Source: Blumeriella jaapii (Eukaryota > Ascomycota > Leotiomycetes > Helotiales > Drepanopezizaceae). Taken from it: DNA of 64,000 nt. Of this stretch, positions 56,443 through 64,000 are shown piece by piece. The stretch covers positions 310,001 to 374,000 of the forward strand of contig VWND01000078.1 of assembly GCA_009599575.1 (NCBI GenBank), given 5' to 3'. The position numbers were made by a program, and so were the translations under genes. The notes below the pieces were generated by a model. The model was not told where the DNA came from. It made no database searches and worked only from the letters and a program-made list of their open reading frames with translations. The first letter of the stretch is position 1. Every line of letters starts with the position of its first letter.

Positions 56443-58146
56443 TCATCTAGATTCTACAAGTTCCCACAGCGCCCGCAAGACCATGATACCGCCTCCTTGC
56501 GTCTCCAAAGTCCTCCCCCTACCTCTATCGTTCAGATCCCGGTCCCGGATTTCGCCATCAAAAGACTCGAAGTCCCTGTTCTTCCTGACTGCCGCTCGCT
56601 TCTGCTCTCCTCTGTCTTCCCACTGTTGAGGGACGCCTAGATTCCGATAGTCTACAGCATCGAGAGGCAACTCCACCCCCGCATCTGGCTTGTATTCGGT
56701 GCGCGAGGGAGCACCCCACCACATGCCGAATTTGCCTTCGGCGTTGAGCGTCGCGAGCGCTGCTTGAGCGTTGTGCTCGATCCACTGGCTGTACTTCCCA
56801 CAAGCCCTATCATGCCACGTCTTGACCTCGCGTGGATTCCCAGGTGGCTCCTGGCCCGCGCCCTTGCTAAAAGATAGTTCGCTAGGAAGGACGAGGTGTC
56901 CTGACAGCGGGGCACAGAATGAAGTAAGGTGGTGGAAGAAAATGCCTTTGAAGGTCTGGCCATTTTGGGAGCAATATGCAGCGGCGTCGCAAGCCTCTTC
57001 GAGAACACCGGAACGGCCCAGCCCATGCCATTTTCCCAAATCGTGACCGTGGGCTTCATCATCAGTGAGAACGCCGTTGTCCTTCAAACTCCATCCTGTC
57101 GCGGCAATGACGTCTTTGATGAGCTGGTGCCCTTCCTCGAGATACGATCGAGCACCCGTGGCCTCGTACAGACCGCGCTGACCGGACAGCAGCACGCCCT
57201 GATTGTACGTATATACCATCTCGTTGCGAGCATCGCATTCCGTGTTGTGCTCAGGGTAGTTCTTTGGCTTTCTGTCTGACCACCCAGATACATGATATCC
57301 ATCAACGTACAAGCCCTGGCTATCTGTCATGTTGCTATCATGCAACCATTTGTATGCCTCAATCGCAGCAGCAAGATATTTCGGATTGTGTGCATCCGCA
57401 GGGCTGCTGGTGCTTGGGGGCGCAAGCACGAATGGTGAAGCATTGTCGTCGCCCGGAAAATACAGATACATCGAAATCGAAGCAGCGATCCAAAGCTCGT
57501 TGGTGATCGCATTCTTATAAGGGGCAAGGTATGGCGACCAGACCATACCGCCATTGCACAGGGATACGTCCCAGCCTTTAGAAGCCAAGTCCCAGAAAAT
57601 CCGCGCACGATGTGCAAAAGAAGGCGTCCACTGCTCACCATGCCATGCCTCACCTTCCTCGCTGTAATGTGCCTCAGAGTGGTTTGTGACGAACTTGATG
57701 CTCTCCAACCACCCCAGCACCACCCACAACATGTCATCGTAGGCTTCTTGTCGAAGAGCGAAAGCATCCTGGCCAAAGTACGAGGCAGAGAGCTGCGAAA
57801 AGTACTTGTTAAGGATGTTGTCGGCAGTCTTGGATGAAGGAAATGCAGGCAAGGAGGTAGATATCGTATGTAGCGTCGCAGATATGTATGTCCCAGTGAT
57901 CGCAGATATCCAATCATTCGACGTCGGCCAAACACCCTCCCAAATTTCAAAATATTCGTTCTGCAACACGTCCAGCGCGTTGAGCAGGGCGGAGAGAGTT
58001 TGCGGAGGCTTGATTTCGTCCAGGAGAGGCTTCTCGATACGCCTGAGAGGCTGCTGGGATTCAAAAAAGCCATGAGCGGACCCTCGCACCATGAATATCC
58101 CGAATAGGAGCCAGACGAGAAGAATGTGAGGTTGTAGTCGACCCAT
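56443..58146 (-). CDS. Secreted GH76 family alpha-1,6-mannanase-like enzyme
   Basis: A single exon of 567 residues. Residues 1-25 (MGRLQPHILLVWLLFGIFMV...) form a signal peptide. GH76 features follow in order: QEAYDDMLWVVLGWLESIKF with the paired Asp (D137-D138) that is catalytic in bacterial GH76 mannanases, CNGGMVWSPY with YKNAITNELW, and ARNEMVYTYNQGVLLSG, then GGGIMVLRALWELV near the end. Fungal relatives include Dfg5/Dcw1, which process GPI-mannan at the cell wall. This one has no hydrophobic C-terminal GPI-attachment tail, so it is predicted to be soluble and secreted. The frame is open 21 codons upstream; the chosen start places the signal peptide at the N-terminus. Confidence 0.9.
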   Translation of the reverse strand: MGRLQPHILLVWLLFGIFMVRGSAHGFFESQQPLRRIEKPLLDEIKPPQTLSALLNALDVLQNEYFEIWEGVWPTSNDWISAITGTYISATLHTISTSLPAFPSSKTADNILNKYFSQLSASYFGQDAFALRQEAYDDMLWVVLGWLESIKFVTNHSEAHYSEEGEAWHGEQWTPSFAHRARIFWDLASKGWDVSLCNGGMVWSPYLAPYKNAITNELWIAASISMYLYFPGDDNASPFVLAPPSTSSPADAHNPKYLAAAIEAYKWLHDSNMTDSQGLYVDGYHVSGWSDRKPKNYPEHNTECDARNEMVYTYNQGVLLSGQRGLYEATGARSYLEEGHQLIKDVIAATGWSLKDNGVLTDDEAHGHDLGKWHGLGRSGVLEEACDAAAYCSQNGQTFKGIFFHHLTSFCAPLSGHLVLPSELSFSKGAGQEPPGNPREVKTWHDRACGKYSQWIEHNAQAALATLNAEGKFGMWWGAPSRTEYKPDAGVELPLDAVDYRNLGVPQQWEDRGEQKRAAVRKNRDFESFDGEIRDRDLNDRGRGRTLETQGGGIMVLRALWELVESR

Positions 58147-60324
58147 AGTAGAAAACATCGTCAGAATGGCGGGCAGAGCTCCGGAGCTGCGAAGCCAAAT
58201 GCGCAACAATTAGGGAGAAAAGAATGAAGACATCTATGTTCGCATCACTTATCTCATCCTGCGAAGAGAAATAGGCCACGCGATCATGGTTGTCGACAGC
58301 GATTGAGGTTGTACAGAACAAAGGTGGTCCTGGTGGTGAAAGTTGTGCTCGGAAGGCCAACCTTGGGCTTGAGCGCGGGGATACGTAGTCGTGCTCGCTT
58401 GGCTTATCACTTGGCGAAAGAGAAGTCAACATGAACTCGGCTACTCAACGTCGAAGTTGAGTATGGACGTGCTTAAGTTCTACACATATGTTAATCTATT
58501 TGACCGCTTGCTCAGTTCTGAGTGCCAGAATAAGTCTTAGCCAATAGGGCAAGGTTAAAGCTACTTCTGATGAAATTCATCTTACAATTTTTGATTTTCC
58601 TGTCCTCATTCTCGTTCAATCTGGAAGCTGGGCTCCCAAAGCTTGTCGTCTCGGTGTCAGTAACTCCACGCTGCCAGCAATCCCTCACCAAAGCTTTGCA
58701 AAATCCCGATAGCCAGGCTCGAAACTGGTCTGAAAATTAAGTACATGTCTAGAGGTAGGTCCCGCATGAGGTTCGAGAGATATATCGTCATGCCGCCCCG
58801 ATTTCAGCGCCTCGAACATCATGATTTTTGACATAGCGACTTAAAGGTGCGCAAGCTACAAATCTACCTGATCGTTGAGCGGTTTTTCCTGGCCACATAC
58901 CTTCTGATGTTCCTTAGATGTTTCCTTTGAAAACATATCATATCTCTCTTACCCGCAACAAAATCAAAAACAGAGCCCACGATCCCATAACCACAAGAAA
59001 TTAGGATCAAAGGACTAGCGATCGGTAAATAAGGCCGTAGGCAAGAACCAATCGACTCTTGACCGGCACGCCCATAGAGATTCTGTCCATGAGATTCAGG
59101 CGCGTCGATACCACGCGCAGAGCTTGGTCAGGTTTCGCTACCCAGTCTCGTGGAAAATAAACGACAACTTTACAGCATAGGGCACGACACAACTACCTAC
59201 TACCGATAACACTGTGACGCTAGTGTCTTTGCCGTGAGCAGATCGTTACTAGGATTTTTTCGCACATGCAACTTTAACTCCATTTGCAAAAGCTCTTGTG
59301 GGAGAGAAGAGATCAATTGGAAATATTCCTGTACGGAAAGAATGCGTAAGGTGCGTACGCACCTTGCTATGAAGACCAATGTAGAGCTTCCAAGGACATG
59401 TTTTCCTGGGACCTGGAACGCATCGGCAAACTCAACATCAGAAAGGCCTTATCTGTCTACCTCGACTATACTATTGAATTCGAAATATGGGATATGCCAA
59501 TAAAACCATACAACATGTGAAAAGTAGCACGCCTCAGCTCGGTGGGGAATATGGGACTCTTATCATAAGCGCGCAGACGATCTTCTAAAGTTCTTCAACG
59601 CTGTATGCAAAAATGGGAGTAGTCTCTAGGGTAAAGAGCGCCACGTTAATACCCATGTAAGTAGGCCACGCACGCAACAATTGTACTCTATTAGTTGCAC
59701 CTTGCGTAGAGCAATCGTCTTCCGGGGGGTCTAGGAAGTTACACTCCAACAAGCTCGGCTTTTGAGACTACTTTTTGCTGGACGGAGTCTTGTACCCCCC
59801 TAAGAGGAAAGATTTTCATATCAAAGACGAAGAAGCCAAGATAGATGGAGAGAAAGACTTTCGTGAATTCGTCCAGGTTCATACCTACTAGTCGAAGCAA
59901 CACAAGTGCGCAGCCATACTGTCGTAATCTTGAGCCAAAATGTGATGCATAGAGTTCCACGATTCCTGCATTGGCCGATCACATGTGTCGACATCGATAC
60001 TGGTGAAGAATGTCTTCAGAACAAGGCGCAGAAAGCTCACAATGCCATCATATGAACCGTTCTGGGTCTTACATTGGATATGCCTGTAAGATAACCGCCG
60101 CCACAGAAAATCACGGATTGGCGGATGCATATTCTGATTGTAGAATTATTTCATTTGAGACACTGTCTAAAAATCAGCTTGGTGTTTTTTCTAAAGCTTC
60201 ATACAACATACCCTTGAGGCCATCTCTCACATGCCGACATGCCTCTCATGGGACACGTCGGCCACCCTGGCGGTATCATACGGAGTTTTGATCGCTATCC
60301 ATCGCTTTAATGCTATCCATCCCT
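58147..60324. other. A/T-rich intergenic region with possible decayed coding relic
   Basis: No intact gene seen in 2.2 kb. On the minus strand, 60130-59739 carries two adjoining frames (80 and 73 residues) that look protein-like and might be parts of one frame-shifted relic, but I cannot name a family. Confidence 0.45.
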
Positions 60325-60862
60325 TCAGTCATTAAGCTCCTCTCGACGTCCCGGGCTCCGGCTCCGGCTTCTGACTCTCGACTTCGCCGGTGCTCGACCT
60401 CCTTTGCCTTGGCCTTTACCTCCTGGAGGTGGGCTCACAAAAGCGAAATCAACCTCAATCGTCTGATCCAACAGCTTAGTATTGTGTAGCGCATCAATCG
60501 CCCTCCGCGCCTCGTCCACCATGGCATACTCGATCAGCGCATAGCCCTAAATCGCAAGTATCAGCCCAGCTATCCCTTGAATCAGGCCGACACACAGCCC
60601 TTGCGTCCACTTCTTCTCTTACCTTCACGTAACCGGTTCTGCGATCGAGGTTCAGGTGCAGGTTCTTGATCTCGCCAAAGTCAGCGAACAGGTCGTTCAG
60701 GTCCTCCTCGCTGGCTTCCTCGTGGACGTTGGTCACGATGATGATCCAGCCTTCGATGGAGCGGACGGCAGTTGCGTTGCTGTGGGTTTTCATGGCAGCG
60801 CTCTTGGCTTCGTGTCGGCGCTCCGGGGAAGGCGCGTCGATTTCCATCTCGGTGTCTGCCAT
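60325..60862 (-). CDS. y14: RNA-binding protein Y14 (RBM8A), exon junction complex
   Basis: Exons 60862-60623 and 60546-60325 give 153 residues. A short acidic N-terminus ([16 protein letters not shown]) precedes one RRM at about residues 38-115, with RNP2-like [18 protein letters not shown] and an RNP1-like TGYVKGYALIEY that is restored across the intron. The tail is Gly/Lys-rich and ends in [18 protein letters not shown]. This arrangement is that of Y14, which pairs with Mago in the exon junction complex deposited on spliced mRNAs and acts in nucleus and cytoplasm. The intron (60547-60622, 76 bp) is in phase 0. Presence of Y14 fits the intron-rich genes around it. Confidence 0.95.
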
Positions 60863-62975
60863 GCTGGCGGTTTTGTTTGTGCAAGGTCGGGGGTTCGTGG
60901 TGCGCAAAGTGTGGTAAAGATCGAAGGTCAGTGAAAATGGAGGCCGAAAATCTACCGATAAAAGTTCTAGCGTTATTTTGTGACTAGCACGTCCAACCAG
61001 GAAAATACTGTAACAAACAATATTACTTACACGCCGGATAATTGTTCGTAATCTCCATCGATCTTTTTATAATAAGTATATTCATCATCTTCAAACATTG
61101 AGTTTTCTTTCTAACAACAAGGCCTGTCAATGTATCGCGGTTTGAAAAACTTCAAGTTCCCATGTACAGTATTGTATGAACTGTACAGTACGTGTCCGTG
61201 TCACCGCTATAATCTCCTGACCTCCAAACCGAAATTGTAGAGTCTAAGGGAGGTATAGTATTACACCGTTTGCGTTAGTCTGTGTTACGTCGCCTTCTCC
61301 ATTTCCCTTGTCACGGCGCACAGTGGCAGCAGAGCAAGTATAGTTAGTACAGGCCTTCTAACGGAACCGCACGTTGCTACAGTAGTAGGCAGTCATAGTA
61401 AGACAGACAAAAAATTTCGGGCCTACTTAGAAATCGATTTAGGGCTCAGGTTGAGGAATCTTTCCCGCTTTCATTTTGTGCGCATTTTGGTATGAACGAA
61501 GAGGTGAATATGAGACTGTGGGATAGATATAATCAGCACTCAAGGCAAGCAGTACTTACCTACTGTAGGTACCTAGTCAATATATTTTTCTAACAAAGAA
61601 AGGTTCTCTACGCCATGAACTGTCACAAGGCGTGTGTACCAAACAGCATGGTGTACAGAAACAACGCAAAGCCAACACCGAAGCAGTATTACCAACAGAG
61701 AACGGAGCAAGTTAGCAATTTAGAAGGTAGGTAGATACAAGCAGACCATAACAGAATACACAAGCAACAGCTTGATCATTGCTACCGATATAGACCCCAT
61801 GCCCACGCCCAGAACGCGCTTCAATCTTCAGCAACAGTATTGCAAAATCCATTCCTCCCACGTATTTGAAATTGGTTCCCACCCGCAAAAACCTGTAATT
61901 CCTACCTGATTCACCCTCAAAGGTGGGAGCCGTGTCTTTCAGGCTACCTGGATACCCACAGCACCTTTCGAGAACGTCCGAGATGGCGGGATTTGCTATG
62001 GTATCTGGAATGCATGAGATGTCCCAGGAGACTGTAGGCCGTTGGGTTTTTATCGAAGCAATTTTCCAGAATCGTGATTTTTAGAGCCTCGAGTGTTAGC
62101 TAGGGTAGACTAGCTACGGGCTTGTGGCGTGGTACAATATGCAGTGAAGTTCTCATAGTCCTCGCAATGCTTCAAATTTGAAAACAGGGGATTCCGTTAA
62201 AGATACCTGTCGTTTTAGAGGACGTGAGGGTTCCGAATGGCTAGCGTATCTACATTGATTCCGCCTACTAGGTAGTAGTGAATCTTGACGCACTTTGACC
62301 ATAGTGCAGATTCAGCTCTCGAAGGTTTGTTTAAACTTGTTACTCCGATCAGTCACTACTTTGAACCAAATTCGAGGGGTCATCTCAGGAAACAATCGCA
62401 GAGGAGATTTGAGCACGGGCTCAGATTCAGCAGTCCAGACCCTCGCTCTTGAGTTGCAGGCGCCTATTTCATACCTGCTTGGCAGCCTTTCTTCTCTCGC
62501 TTGAGCTGAAGACGTTTGGATCATCGAAGCCTCGTCCCAGTCCAGAACCTACAAGATGCAATCTGTTTGTCCGGCCCGTATCTGTGCTCCAACGAGATGC
62601 TCTAACGTCACAGCTCTTCAGAAGGCTATTTTATTGATCTCCGGCTCGATGCTACCGAAATAGCAATCTGGCTCCTCGAACAAAATGGTCACCCGGAAGT
62701 GGGTACGAGGAGTTTTGAAGAGCCGTTGCAAGGACCAGAACCAGGAAACATCACGAGCAGCAGTAGGCGATGGTGCAAAGGGTTTGTCGCATTTTAACCA
62801 CACACAAGGAGGTGACTATCTCATCAATTGCGTAAGCCCGTTCCCTTCGTTCCGGTGCAGTCATTCCGAATGCCACCCAGCCCATCCCGAAACAGCAAAT
62901 CTGCGACACGTTAGCATCCCACATCTTGATCGTGGCCCGTATTGTCTATCGTACCAGACGCCTCAATGATGCAGT
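60863..62975. other. A/T-rich intergenic region between y14 and rps21
   Basis: No gene, tRNA or intact transposon recognised in 2.1 kb. GTACAGTA/CTGTACAGTACG motifs occur near 61160-61195 and TAGGTACCTA near 61566-61575. Confidence 0.5.
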
Positions 62976-63315
62976 TTAGCGTTGGGAGCTTCCAGACCAG
63001 ACGTTCTTCAGGAGCCCATCGCGTTGTGCCAGTCTGTTCAAGGAGTCGTCGCTCTCGCCCATTGCTCGTACGAAGCCGCAGAGGGCATAGACCTGGGTCT
63101 CTCCGGTGAAACGGCCATTCTCGTCAACCTTTCCGACAGAGATCTGGACGGAGGCGTGGTCCTTCGCCTTGATAATGCGGTTTGTGGCGCTGCACTTGCG
63201 TGGGACGTACCTGCGATGTAAAATCAGTCTTGGAGCCCTCGGGCTGCATTTCTGTGTCGCATGTGGCAGATGAGCAGACTCACAAGTCAACGAGTTCTCC
63301 CTTATCGTTCTCCAT
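62976..63315 (-). CDS. rps21: 40S ribosomal protein eS21
   Basis: Exons 63315-63284 and 63210-62976 give 88 residues, matching the usual eS21 length. The protein starts [20 protein letters not shown], the family's diagnostic opening, and continues with [20 protein letters not shown] and [20 protein letters not shown], ending SGSSQR. It belongs to the cytosolic small ribosomal subunit. The first exon has only 32 bases, ending after the eleventh codon's second base, as is common for ribosomal protein genes. The intron (63211-63283, 73 bp) has GTGAGT and GCAG ends. The open frame running into the intron and upstream is an artefact of no splicing. Confidence 0.97.
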
Positions 63316-63802
63316 TTTGGCGGTAGTTGTGAGTGAAAGGGTTGGTTGGATGTTGGAGATGATGTTTTCCCAAAAGTATTTGTGTGGTGTAGCGGGGCTA
63401 GCACTTTTAAATTGTGCCTGAGGCAACAAAACCACGTGACCTTCGCGAGCCGCGTCAAGTTAAGGTTGTGTACGGGCGCGATGGCACAGCAACAATCCAA
63501 ACAATCGAGTGGCTCTTGGCATAAACTTCATCTTCAGGCCCGTGGCAAACCTTTCGACGTCGACCTTTTCGTTATCAAATCGATGTTTGCAGAACCGCCT
63601 ATGGTCTCACAACGTGGATGACAAAATCTTGAAGAGCGATTTATTCCACCGTTCGCAATTGGAGCCCACCAGAGTAGAATGCCACTCGGACCCTTCCCTC
63701 GCCACCACACCATCACACCTCTTTCGCCGACGACCTGTCATCACAACGACCCTGTCGTCCATTCACTTCTTACGGCGCGGGACCCGGCCAACTATCACAA
63801 AG
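63316..63802. promoter_or_regulatory. Divergent promoter region of rps21 and the right-edge gene
   Basis: These 487 bp separate two divergent start codons. A CACGTG E-box (63433-63438) lies about 120 bp upstream of rps21. Regulation by a bHLH factor is inference. Confidence 0.45.
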
Positions 63803-64000
63803 ATGGCTGATATCTGTCTCATTCCATCTTCGCCTCCACCCCGCCCTCTGGCTACGCTCGACATGTCCTCTTCTCCGCTACCCTCAATCAACGATATCTT
63901 AAAGAAGGCACCATCGACCTTGAGCGCCGGTACTCGAGCGTCGCCGGTTCCTCCGAATTCTGCGGCATCGTTCTCTACAGCATCAACTATGTTAAACGTG
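63803..64000 (+). CDS. N-terminal fragment of a protein running off the right edge
   Basis: Sixty-six codons from the ATG at 63803 stay open to the end of the window. The sequence starts MADICLIPSSPPPRPLATLD and continues Ser/Pro-rich with SSSPLPSINDILKKAP. It is a disordered N-terminus with an SSPPP-then-SSSPLPS pattern somewhat like fungal Slx4 heads, but this resemblance is too weak for a name. The leader is CA/CT-rich and the start follows ATCACAAAG, a good fungal context. Confidence 0.6.
   Translation, partial: MADICLIPSSPPPRPLATLDMSSSPLPSINDILKKAPSTLSAGTRASPVPPNSAASFSTASTMLNV

Noticed and set aside
1..64000. tRNA, rRNA or intact transposable element
   Set aside because: I looked for T-loop motifs with paired stems, rRNA cores, terminal repeats and transposase or reverse transcriptase motifs and found none that hold up by eye; a covariance-model and repeat-library search would be decisive.

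Overview
The window reads as nuclear DNA of a filamentous ascomycete (Pezizomycotina). Genes sit on both strands and are cut by many short introns (40 to about 120 bp is typical) with GT...AG ends and CTAAC/CTGAC-like branch sites. Gene families point the same way: a Zn2Cys6 regulator, a fungal Sfp1-type zinc-finger factor, DUF7918, GH76, BTB and P450 proteins. No operons, tRNAs, rRNAs, CRISPR arrays or intact transposons were seen. Exon models below were built by hand from splice motifs, reading-frame phase and family resemblance; every model sums to whole codons except the lipin gene.

Layout. 1-690: 3' end of a DUF7918 gene. 690-15300: a repeat-rich stretch with only two genes, an Sfp1-like factor (7442-9465) and the mitochondrial protein Rcf2 (11637-13040), separated by microsatellites and by many GTAC-centred motifs such as GTACTGTAC. 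15297-21211: a Kelch protein and tRNA-dihydrouridine synthase Dus3 (divergent), then a Bap31-like ER protein. 23043-24746: a DHA2 multidrug-type transporter. 27284-29657: lipin (phosphatidate phosphatase), whose frame breaks by two missing bases inside the catalytic DxDGT motif. 31926-42290: a doubtful hypothetical ORF, a large membrane/fibronectin III/coiled-coil protein, a Zn2Cys6 regulator and a SAP-domain protein. 43850-51001: a hypothetical protein, a microsomal P450, then the divergent pair mitochondrial processing peptidase beta and succinate dehydrogenase anchor subunit Sdh4. 52762-64000: a small 88-residue protein, a BTB protein, a secreted GH76 mannanase-like enzyme, the exon-junction factor Y14, ribosomal protein eS21 and the first codons of a gene running off the right edge.

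How the genes relate. Most are unrelated housekeeping genes. The clearest functional grouping is mitochondrial: Rcf2 (respiratory supercomplexes), Sdh4 (complex II) and MPP-beta (presequence cleavage). The last two share a 250-bp promoter with a CCAAT box. No secondary-metabolite cluster is visible around the P450. No clearly new multi-gene system was found. The observations most worth checking are the lipin frame break, the GTAC-centred motif family with its large geneless region upstream of sfp1, the paired complementary microsatellites, and several uncharacterised fungal proteins (FN3/coiled-coil, SAP plus a possible RRM-like fold, the 88-residue protein).
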